A DNA stretch of 13,120 nt from Brumimicrobium sp965659845 (GTDB lineage: Bacteria > Bacteroidota > Bacteroidia > Flavobacteriales_D > Crocinitomicaceae): NCBI GenBank assembly GCA_965659845.1, contig CBFHXS010000075.1, positions 1 to 13,120 of the forward strand. Reading direction: 5' to 3'. Position numbers and translations under genes: made by a program. Positions 6,983 to 13,120 of this stretch are shown one piece after another; the stretch's first letter is position 1; the number at the start of each line of letters is the position of its first letter. The notes beneath the pieces were generated by a model. It was not told the origin of the DNA, did no database searches, and saw only the letters and a list, made by a program, of their open reading frames with translations.

Positions 6983-7966
6983 CCTCATCCCGAATCGATT
7001 CCTTTCAAATTCATATATTTCTCTCCAGAAGTCAACAATTTCAATGTTGGCGCAGGAGAGCATCTTAGGAACCAATGACTCCGATGAAAAACCTGGAGTA
7101 CTATTTACTTCTATCACGTAAGGAACATTATTAACAATCATATAATCGACTCGTGCCAAAGACCTCATTTGAAGTAATGCGTATATTTCTCTAGTTAAAT
7201 CTTGGATCTTTAAGGTCATCTCTTCAGAGATTCTTGCCGGAGTAATTTCTTGAGACTTCCCCAAGTATTTTGCCTCGAAATCAAAAAAATCAGTCTCGGT
7301 CACAATTTCTGTACAAGGCAATGCCTGTAAACCATTGTTGTTTTCATACACAGCACATGTTACCTCTGTTCCAGATAAAAAAGATTCACAAACTACAGTT
7401 CTTCCTTCCTGAAAAGCCTCTTCTATTGCAGGTCCAAGATCTTTTAATTCGTAAACTTTGGATATTCCATAACTAGAACCAGAGTCTGCTGGCTTAACGA
7501 ATAAAGGAAATCCTAAATCTACTCCTATCTCCTCAACATCAAATGGTTTATTACGTAAAAGTAGTTTTGCTTTTGCAACAGGAATATCAAAACCTCTTAG
7601 AAATTGATTGCAAAACCATTTATCAAAAGAAAGCTCCGAAGATAAAGCGCTACTATTCACGAAAGGAAGCTCTTTCATTTCAAAATAGGCTTGTAATTTA
7701 CCATTCTCTCCAGGGTTACCATGTATATAAATGTGACCCAGTTCTATCTTTACTTTTTCGCCGTTTTCAATTTCAAAGGAAAAGTCTTGTGTTGAAACCT
7801 CGTATTTTGCACCTTCATATTGAGCAAACCATCCCTTTTTATTAACCTCTACAAGGAAAGCATTATACTCTTCTCTATCTATGTTGGAGAGAATCATATT
7901 TGCACTTTTAAGCGAAATCTCATACTCAGATGAGTAGCCCCCACAAAATATTCCGACGTTAATCAT
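6977..7966 (-). CDS. ddl: D-alanine-D-alanine ligase
   Basis: Ddl joins two D-alanines using ATP to make the dipeptide for the peptidoglycan precursor. The 329 residues fit an ATP-grasp Ddl. The N-terminal motif GGYSSEYEISLKSA contains E14, equivalent to E. coli DdlB E15. The ATP-binding loop is FVKPADSGSSYGISKV (156-171). The active-site tyrosine region is EAKYLGKSQEITPA (Y234). Metal ligands lie in ARVDYM (D273) and YVIEVNSTPGFSSES (E286, N288). Tyrosine follows E14, where many homologues carry His or Arg, which is conservative. The start is ATG 7966. It is transcribed divergently from the PASTA gene. Confidence 0.96.
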   Translation of the reverse strand: MINVGIFCGGYSSEYEISLKSANMILSNIDREEYNAFLVEVNKKGWFAQYEGAKYEVSTQDFSFEIENGEKVKIELGHIYIHGNPGENGKLQAYFEMKELPFVNSSALSSELSFDKWFCNQFLRGFDIPVAKAKLLLRNKPFDVEEIGVDLGFPLFVKPADSGSSYGISKVYELKDLGPAIEEAFQEGRTVVCESFLSGTEVTCAVYENNNGLQALPCTEIVTETDFFDFEAKYLGKSQEITPARISEEMTLKIQDLTREIYALLQMRSLARVDYMIVNNVPYVIEVNSTPGFSSESLVPKMLSCANIEIVDFWREIYEFERNRFGMRL

Positions 7967-8020
7967 CTATCTTTTTTTACGAAGAAAATAAATTAAAAAA
8001 GGTCTTCCTCCATATTAGGG

Positions 8021-8054
8021 CAAAAGTTATGAGCATGAGATTATGAATAAACAA
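8021..8054 (-). promoter_or_regulatory. Possible promoter of ddl
   Basis: On the minus strand TTG (8054-8052) precedes TAACTTTTG (8029-8021) by 22 bp. The -7 box has one extra T compared with TAnnTTTG. It would give a leader of about 50 nt. Confidence 0.35.
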
Positions 8055-8078
8055 TATTAATGTTCTAACCTGTACCAC

Positions 8079-8135
8079 TTTGGATTCCATATTCACATTT
8101 TTTTAGTTTTCTTTTGAACAAAATCATTAGTTTTG
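8079..8135 (+). promoter_or_regulatory. Possible promoter region of the PASTA-T9SS-rluD operon
   Basis: Two alternatives are visible. TTTG (8079-8082) precedes TAGTTTTC (8104-8111) by 21 bp, with one mismatch in the -7 box. TAGTTTTG (8128-8135) matches the -7 consensus exactly but has no TTG at proper spacing. Either would serve the ATG at 8162. Confidence 0.35.
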
Positions 8136-8161
8136 CTAGAAATACCCGTTCATCAAGCGAC

Positions 8162-8962
8162 ATGCAATTAATAAAAAAAATAGGTAATTTTCTAGTCAGC
8201 AAAAAGTTCATCATCAATGTAGGACTAATTCTGGTAGCTTGGGTTGGTATTATATGGGGAACAATGTCATATTTCGAAAGGTACACTAAATTTGGAGAAG
8301 CTTTAGAGGTTCCTAATTTCCTGGGTAACAAAGTCAGTGATATTTCTGGGCTTTTAGATGGTGAGGAACTTACATACGAGGTTCTAGACTCGGTATACAA
8401 TCCTGACATCGTAGAAGGAACTATTATTTATCAAAATCCATCACCTACGGATTCATCTGGGTTGAAAGTAAAATCCGGAAGAGTTATTAAACTTAGAGTT
8501 TCCAAAAGATCCCGATTAGTTTCTGTTCCTTTGGTTGTTAGCAAAAGCCAAAGATTTGCTGAGGCGCTTTTAGTGACCCAAGGGCTAAGAACTAAAATTA
8601 AATACGTTCCAAGCAACGAAGACCAGGGCAGTGTTCTTCGCCAACGTTACAAAGGAAGACCTGTAAAAACTGGCCAACGCATTCCTATTAATTCTGTTGT
8701 CGAATTAACAGTAGGTAAGAAAACAAATGGAGAAATGGTCGTTGTTCCTAATCTTTTTGGACTGACAATAAAAGAATCAGAAGATCGTTTACAAGGAATG
8801 AATGGCTTACGTTTATTTAGCGTATGTAACGCATGTGAAACCAAACAAGATAGCCTTATGGCTAAGGTGATGAAACAAACACCTGTTTCTGGTGACAGTA
8901 GTAAAATCCCTGCTGGTTCAACAATAACTATATTCGCAAGCCCAAATAACAAAGAAGATTAA
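8162..8962 (+). CDS. Single-pass membrane protein with three PASTA domains
   Basis: PASTA domains bind peptidoglycan or beta-lactam-like ligands in Ser/Thr kinases and penicillin-binding proteins. Here 266 residues begin at ATG 8162; an in-frame TTG at 8114 would add 16 polar residues and is less likely. A basic cytoplasmic tail (1-16) precedes one membrane helix (about 17-36). PASTA units follow at about 48-114 (start EVPNFLGNKVSD), 118-185 (LVSVPLVVSKSQ) and 193-261 (VVVPNLFGLTIKESEDRL). There is no kinase or transpeptidase domain, so it is probably a periplasmic wall-binding or scaffolding protein. Domain 3 carries CNAC (222-225). Divergent ddl and the downstream rluD make up a wall-related neighbourhood. 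The next gene starts 7 bp after its stop. Confidence 0.9.
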   Translation: MQLIKKIGNFLVSKKFIINVGLILVAWVGIIWGTMSYFERYTKFGEALEVPNFLGNKVSDISGLLDGEELTYEVLDSVYNPDIVEGTIIYQNPSPTDSSGLKVKSGRVIKLRVSKRSRLVSVPLVVSKSQRFAEALLVTQGLRTKIKYVPSNEDQGSVLRQRYKGRPVKTGQRIPINSVVELTVGKKTNGEMVVVPNLFGLTIKESEDRLQGMNGLRLFSVCNACETKQDSLMAKVMKQTPVSGDSSKIPAGSTITIFASPNNKED

Positions 8963-8969
8963 TTTGGTC

Positions 8970-11213
8970 ATGACAAAGTTCCTTTATTGCTTATTAATAA
9001 GTTTATCTCTTACGCTATTTTCTTTTGGTCAAGATAGTGAAGCTCCGATCACTGTGAATGCAGACCTTTTCAATAATAAAATTGAATCCAAAGCACTTGC
9101 TAATAGTTTTGACAGCACATTTATATATATTCCAGATACTTTATCATTACCTTTTCTCGATGACTTTTCTAGAAATAATTTCCAGCAATATAACGCAACA
9201 ACAAGCGACCCTAATGTAAGTGACACCCTCTATTATCGAATGTTAGATGAATTAACGGAATTACCTTTAGATCCTAACTTAACTTTAACAGACAATAATA
9301 CTTTTCGAGCGGAGTATGACATAATAAATGATACTACTATCTATTTTTATTTTGACTCTACTCGTTTTTTATATGATGACCTGGTCGATTACGCCCCAAA
9401 TCATTTTCAAACCTATGCTTTTCCTCCCTACAATATTTTTGACACTATCGGTGGAGGGTCAAATGATCCAGATACTGTTTGGGTTTCAGAACCAGAATAT
9501 ATTCAGGACTCAGCAAGAATATTTGTCGCTCAAATCAATGCTTCTGATAAATTGTGGCTCGATGACAATGCATACCACAACTATAGATTCGCAGTTGACC
9601 CTTGGACATTGGGAGTTGTTTCTTTTGACGGGCTAGATCGTACTGGTTATCCATATATTTTTGGATCGACAGTAACTGGCACTGCAGACACTTTAACTTC
9701 AAAGCCTATCAATCTTGCTTCGGAATCTCCTTCAGACTCGATTTACTTTAGTTTTCTTTATCAACGTGAAGGATTTGGAGAGAGTCCCGAAGAGAGTGAT
9801 TCACTATTTCTTGACTTTTATTCGCCTTTAAACAATGAATGGACAAGAGTGTGGAGAGTCTCTGGAGGATCTTTGGATGACTTCGAAGTAGCACATATTC
9901 CGGTAACAAATACAGATTATTTTCAAAATGGTTTTCAATTTCGTTTCATGAATTATGGCTCACTATCTGGAGGAATTGACCATTTCCATATTGATTACGT
10001 TAATTTCAGACCTTTATCTGGTTATCAAGACACTTTATTTAAGGATTTCGCATTCGTTTATCCTATCAAAACACTGTTGGAAACATATACTCATGTTCCT
10101 TGGAAACATTTCAGAAATAGTCCTAATGACAAAATGAGCGCAGCGGTTGAAGTTTCCGTAAGAAATGGAAGTGAATTAACTGAAAACAATCAGAATGGAG
10201 CTGTAAATGTATATTTAGACGGAAATACCGAAGGATCTTTTGTTCTAAACGCTTCAACGCTTTCAGGAGGAAATATAAATTATGGTCCAAGAACAACTTA
10301 TACTAGTTTCCATGATTTTTCCACGGGATATTCTTACGATGCGACAATACTTAATGACACAAGTGCCACTTTTGAATATGAAGGTATTGCGAATGCTCAA
10401 TTCCCAAATTATGCCTTGAATGACTCAACATTCGGAAAACAAATTTTCGAAAATTACTACGCTTATGACGACGGAACAGCGGAAAGGGCATATGGAGTTA
10501 CAGGAGAGCAAGGTCTATTAGCTTACAGATTCAATGCTTATCAACCAGACTCATTACTTGCTATACAAATTCACTTTGTACCTTCTGTTGTTGATGTATC
10601 CAATAATCTTTTCTTGCTATCTGTCTGGAGTGATAACAACGGTGAACCTGGCACATTAATTTATGAAGATGAATTTTTCTTTCCCAGACAGCCAAAATAC
10701 ACTAGTTCAAGAAATAAGTTCACTACTTACTACTTTAAAGACACTATGAAAGTTGCCGTGGATGAAGTTTTCTATATCGGAATGCGTCAAATTGACGAAG
10801 AGCGACTAAACATAGGATATGATAAAAATACTGATGTTTCAAATGAGGTTTTCTGGAGTGTCGATGGCGGCAATGTTTGGAATAACGCGAGCTTCCCTGG
10901 AGCATTAATGATGAGACCTGTTATAACTAGCAAAATGGATTATCTATTGGGTGTTAATTCTAGTCAATTTGAAGATATTCAAACTGAAACTGAATTGATT
11001 ATTTATCCCAATCCAAGCAGCCATACTGTATCCTTTCGATCAAATGTAGAAGGTAATATTGAATATGAGATGGTAAGTCTAGGGGGTAGAACGCTCTTGA
11101 GAACGAGTAATGCTAACAATATTGATATTTCTGGCTTTGAAACAGGAATTTATCTCATACGAATGTACAACAATGGTCAACCTTTGATAACAAAGAAACT
11201 AATTGTTCAGTAG
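8970..11213 (+). CDS. Large secreted protein with T9SS type A sorting domain
   Basis: The protein has 747 residues from ATG 8970. A signal peptide (1-20, hydrophobic LLISLSLTLF then SFG before QD) takes it to the periplasm. The last 74 residues (674-747) form a type A C-terminal sorting domain: LIIYPNPSSHTVSF, a GGRTLL turn, and GIYLIRM before the basic KKLIVQ end. The T9SS would export it and anchor it to the surface or release it. In between is beta-rich sequence. One part at about 215-350 (FDGLDRTGYPY, EWTRVWRVSGGS, FRFMNYGSLSGGIDHFHIDYV) looks like a jelly-roll domain. A second at about 496-655 begins with YAYDDGTAERAYGV. No catalytic motif was seen. It lies between the PASTA gene and rluD, 9 bp from the latter. 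Confidence 0.88.
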   Translation: MTKFLYCLLISLSLTLFSFGQDSEAPITVNADLFNNKIESKALANSFDSTFIYIPDTLSLPFLDDFSRNNFQQYNATTSDPNVSDTLYYRMLDELTELPLDPNLTLTDNNTFRAEYDIINDTTIYFYFDSTRFLYDDLVDYAPNHFQTYAFPPYNIFDTIGGGSNDPDTVWVSEPEYIQDSARIFVAQINASDKLWLDDNAYHNYRFAVDPWTLGVVSFDGLDRTGYPYIFGSTVTGTADTLTSKPINLASESPSDSIYFSFLYQREGFGESPEESDSLFLDFYSPLNNEWTRVWRVSGGSLDDFEVAHIPVTNTDYFQNGFQFRFMNYGSLSGGIDHFHIDYVNFRPLSGYQDTLFKDFAFVYPIKTLLETYTHVPWKHFRNSPNDKMSAAVEVSVRNGSELTENNQNGAVNVYLDGNTEGSFVLNASTLSGGNINYGPRTTYTSFHDFSTGYSYDATILNDTSATFEYEGIANAQFPNYALNDSTFGKQIFENYYAYDDGTAERAYGVTGEQGLLAYRFNAYQPDSLLAIQIHFVPSVVDVSNNLFLLSVWSDNNGEPGTLIYEDEFFFPRQPKYTSSRNKFTTYYFKDTMKVAVDEVFYIGMRQIDEERLNIGYDKNTDVSNEVFWSVDGGNVWNNASFPGALMMRPVITSKMDYLLGVNSSQFEDIQTETELIIYPNPSSHTVSFRSNVEGNIEYEMVSLGGRTLLRTSNANNIDISGFETGIYLIRMYNNGQPLITKKLIVQ

Positions 11214-11222
11214 CCAATAAAT

Positions 11223-12293
11223 ATGGATCAAAAAGGTAACCCACAAGATCAATCATCCGAATTTCAAGATGATAGTAGTGAACAAGAAGAACTTTTCGAA
11301 CATTACAAGTTCACGGCCGATAAAGGACAAGAAGTAGTGAGAATAGATAAGTTTTTAATGGATCGAATTGCAGATACATCTAGAAATAAAATTCAGGTAG
11401 CAGCAAAGAACGGAAGTATATTGGTTGGAGGAAAGGCTGTGAAACAAAACTACAAAATCAAGCCTAATGATGAGGTTTCTATAGTTCTACCCTACCCAGT
11501 TCGCGAATTAGAGTTAATACCTCAAAACATCCCTTTAGATATTCATTATGAAGATGATACTTTAATTGTTGTAAATAAACAATCAAATATGGTCGTGCAT
11601 CCAGGATACGGAAACTATTCTGGAACACTAGTTAATGCATTAGTGTATCATTTTGATCAATTACCTACAAAACAAGATGATTATTATGGCAGACCTGGAC
11701 TAGTTCATCGTCTTGATAAACATACGACGGGGTTAATGGTTGTTGCGAAAACTGAACAAGCACTTACGCATTTAGCCAAACAGTTTTACGACAGAACTAC
11801 AGAGCGGAAGTATTACGCATTAGTTTGGGGAGATGTTGAAGAAGACGAAGGAAGAATAGAGGGCCATTTAGGAAGATCTCTCAAAAACAGAAAAGTAATG
11901 ACAGTTTTCCCTGATGGAGATTATGGAAAATATGCAGTCACAAACTATAAAGTTTTAGAAAGATATGGCTATGTCACATTAGTTCAGTGCCAATTAGAAA
12001 CAGGGAGAACGCATCAGATTCGCGTTCACATGAAGTCTATAGGACATCCACTCTTCAATGATCTTGAATACGGAGGAAACAAAATACTTAAAGGAACAAC
12101 TTTTTCCAAGTACAAGCAGTTCATCGAAAACAACTTTTCTTTACTTGATGGACAAGCTTTGCATGCTAAAACCTTAGGCTTTGAGCATCCAAAAACAAAA
12201 GAATATATGCGATTTGACTCTGAATTAACACCTGGATTCACTTCAGTGCTAGAGCGCTGGAGAACCTACTTGTCAGGAAGAACCAATGATTAA
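11223..12293 (+). CDS. rluD: RluA/RluD-family 23S rRNA pseudouridine synthase
   Basis: The family converts uridines in the large-subunit rRNA to pseudouridine. It has 356 residues from ATG 11223. A polar N-terminal extension (1-30) precedes an S4 RNA-binding domain (about 38-92: RIDKFLMDRI, GSILVGGKAVKQNYKIKPND). The catalytic domain has the aspartate D165 in GLVHRLDKHTTGLMVVAK. The downstream motif TGRTHQIRVHMKSIGHPLFND is intact. An S4 domain plus this length suggests RluD rather than RluA or TruC. Exact target uridines cannot be read from sequence. It ends the operon started by the PASTA gene. Confidence 0.94.
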   Translation: MDQKGNPQDQSSEFQDDSSEQEELFEHYKFTADKGQEVVRIDKFLMDRIADTSRNKIQVAAKNGSILVGGKAVKQNYKIKPNDEVSIVLPYPVRELELIPQNIPLDIHYEDDTLIVVNKQSNMVVHPGYGNYSGTLVNALVYHFDQLPTKQDDYYGRPGLVHRLDKHTTGLMVVAKTEQALTHLAKQFYDRTTERKYYALVWGDVEEDEGRIEGHLGRSLKNRKVMTVFPDGDYGKYAVTNYKVLERYGYVTLVQCQLETGRTHQIRVHMKSIGHPLFNDLEYGGNKILKGTTFSKYKQFIENNFSLLDGQALHAKTLGFEHPKTKEYMRFDSELTPGFTSVLERWRTYLSGRTND

Positions 12294-12373
12294 TCGAATC
12301 TTTTTACGTCTTTATTGACGAACACGGAACAAAACCATTTAATATTTTAACCATTAGTTAAAAGAAATTATAT

Positions 12374-12381
12374 TATTTTTG
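12374..12381 (+). promoter_or_regulatory. Possible -7 box of the downstream TPR gene
   Basis: TATTTTTG matches TAnnTTTG, identical to the sufA box. No TTG lies 17-23 bp upstream, so the promoter is incomplete. It would give a leader of about 95 nt that includes the hairpin at 12397-12422. Confidence 0.28.
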
Positions 12382-12396
12382 GGAGTTATTGTTTTT

Positions 12397-12422
12397 GAGA
12401 GACTATGAATTAATAGTGTCTC
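12397..12422 (+). terminator. Hairpin between rluD and the TPR gene (weak terminator or leader element)
   Basis: GAGA-g-ACTAT (12397-12406) pairs with ATAGT-g-TCTC (12413-12422) around a 6-nt loop. It gives nine pairs with one G-G mismatch, then TTGTGTTTAATTTT. This may terminate the rluD operon, though the stem is AT-rich and the T tract is broken. It lies 104 bp after the rluD stop, so it could instead be in the leader of the next gene. Confidence 0.4.
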
Positions 12423-12481
12423 TTGTGTTTAATTTTAAATTTATTTTCTTTCTGAAGATTTCACATAACGCCTTTTATCTT

Positions 12482-13120
12482 ATGAAAATGAAAAGTTTTG
12501 CGATCATAATCACTCTCCTTCTAAGTGCAGGAGCATTTGCTCAACCGGCAGCCGTAAAAAAAGCTGAAGTAGCTTATAAAGGAGGTATGTACTTCGAAGC
12601 TGCTGAGTTACTAACGAAAGCCTACGACCGTATTTCTCCCAAAAACGATCGAGCGGTAGCTCAAAAAGCTGACTTAGCTTATAAGGCTGCTTATTCCTAT
12701 GAAAAAGCATTCAATACAGAAAAGGCAATAGAGTGGTACCAGCGGTCTATTGATCTTAAACACTTTAACGACAATCCTCTCGTATACTTTAGAATAGGTA
12801 ATATCTACAGAAAAAATGGAGATTACGAAAAAGCTAAAGAATCGTACGACGAGTACCTGAAGTTAGTTCCTGGTGATAAACAAGCTGAAAATGCTTTGGC
12901 TTCTCTAGAAAAAGCCAAGGTTATGAAGGACAACCGGACTCGATATACAGTTAAGGCTGAATTTAAAATTAATGATGAAGGCATGGAGATGGCTCCATCA
13001 GTAGCTAGCCGAAGAGGAAACGAATTTGTTTATGGGTCAACACGAAAAGCGCCTGTTGGAAATGGCAAAGACCCTATAACAGGTGAAGGGTATTTCAACA
13101 TTTGGCAAGTAGAAAAAGAT
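12482..13120 (+). CDS. Exported TPR and PD40-like protein, PorE/OmpA-family type (5' part only)
   Basis: The window holds the first 213 residues from ATG 12482; the rest lies beyond the right edge. A signal peptide (1-20, ending GAFA before QP) directs it to the periplasm. TPR-like helical repeats follow: about 24-57, 62-95 and 98-131 (VYFRIGNIYRKNGDYEKAKESYDEYLKLVP). From about 168 the pattern MEMAPSVASRRGNEFVYGSTRK resembles the first blade of a WD40-like/PD40 propeller. The layout TPR then PD40 is that of Bacteroidota OmpA-family proteins such as PorE, a T9SS component that binds peptidoglycan. No lipobox cysteine is seen. The OmpA domain is outside the window, so PorE is an inference, and other OmpA-type paralogues are possible. 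Confidence 0.8.
   Translation, partial: MKMKSFAIIITLLLSAGAFAQPAAVKKAEVAYKGGMYFEAAELLTKAYDRISPKNDRAVAQKADLAYKAAYSYEKAFNTEKAIEWYQRSIDLKHFNDNPLVYFRIGNIYRKNGDYEKAKESYDEYLKLVPGDKQAENALASLEKAKVMKDNRTRYTVKAEFKINDEGMEMAPSVASRRGNEFVYGSTRKAPVGNGKDPITGEGYFNIWQVEKD

Noticed and set aside
6971..6984. GGTT-ttttat-AACC mini hairpin at the sufT/ddl stops
   Set aside because: A four-base stem is too short to act as a terminator and lies within coding sequence of both genes.
7543..7845. 100-codon plus-strand frame opposite ddl
   Set aside because: It lies wholly within ddl, whose motifs are intact, and its translation is low-complexity with no family features.
8647..8952. 101-codon open frame on the minus strand inside the PASTA gene
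   Set aside because: It is the antisense shadow of a well-supported coding region and shows no recognisable protein pattern.
9328..9636. 102-codon plus-strand frame within the T9SS cargo gene
   Set aside because: It is an out-of-frame overlap. The hydrophobic look comes from the T-rich codons of the true frame.
12308..12321. CGTC-tttatt-GACG hairpin just after rluD
   Set aside because: The stem is only four pairs and no T tract follows it.
12398..12405. AGAGACTA shared with the sufA palindrome (6513-6520)
   Set aside because: One shared 8-mer is expected by chance in a window this size, so it is not evidence of a common regulator.
12510..12710. 66-codon minus-strand frame at the TPR gene
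   Set aside because: It is antisense to the signal peptide and TPR region of a convincing gene.
1..13120. Search for tRNA, rRNA, CRISPR, transposase, attachment site or defence genes
   Set aside because: No such features were seen. All gene-sized regions are explained by the listed genes, and no spacer exceeds about 200 bp.

Overview
The window most likely comes from a low-GC member of the Bacteroidota, probably of Flavobacteriales or Cryomorphaceae type. Three things point there: a type IX secretion (T9SS) C-terminal sorting domain on a large surface protein, promoter-like elements of the Bacteroidota form TTTG-N~20-TAnnTTTG, and mostly weak Shine-Dalgarno signals. The exact lineage is an inference.

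Region 1 (about 1-6650) is a SUF iron-sulfur cluster assembly operon on the minus strand. Read in its own direction it runs sufA, sufB, sufC, sufD, a small STAS/SpoIIAA-like gene, sufS, sufE, and a small cysteine-rich exported protein. The core order matches E. coli sufABCDSE. SufE takes sulfur from the desulfurase SufS. The SufBCD ATPase scaffold assembles the cluster, and SufA carries it to clients. A strong promoter candidate lies upstream of sufA, and an imperfect 30-bp palindrome sits at the predicted transcription start. A plus-strand gene of unknown function ends at 185, convergent with the operon, with a terminator-like hairpin at its end.

Region 2 (6640-7970) holds sufT (DUF59/MIP18 family), divergent from sufA, and D-alanine-D-alanine ligase (ddl) on the minus strand. 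The 3' ends of sufT and ddl overlap by 6 bp.

Region 3 (8080-12293) is a plus-strand operon divergent from ddl. It encodes a membrane-anchored protein with three PASTA domains, a large T9SS cargo protein, and an RluD-type 23S rRNA pseudouridine synthase. The ddl/PASTA pairing suggests a link to cell-wall precursor synthesis.

Region 4 (12294-13120) is a 188-bp AT-rich intergenic stretch containing a hairpin, then the start of an exported TPR plus PD40-like protein resembling PorE/OmpA-family envelope proteins. That gene runs off the window.

No RNA genes, CRISPR arrays, insertion sequences or other mobile elements were seen. Most of the window is housekeeping. The less ordinary points are the sufA-sufT regulatory region, the STAS-like gene inside the suf operon, the small Cys-rich protein at its end, and the kinase-free PASTA protein with its T9SS neighbour.
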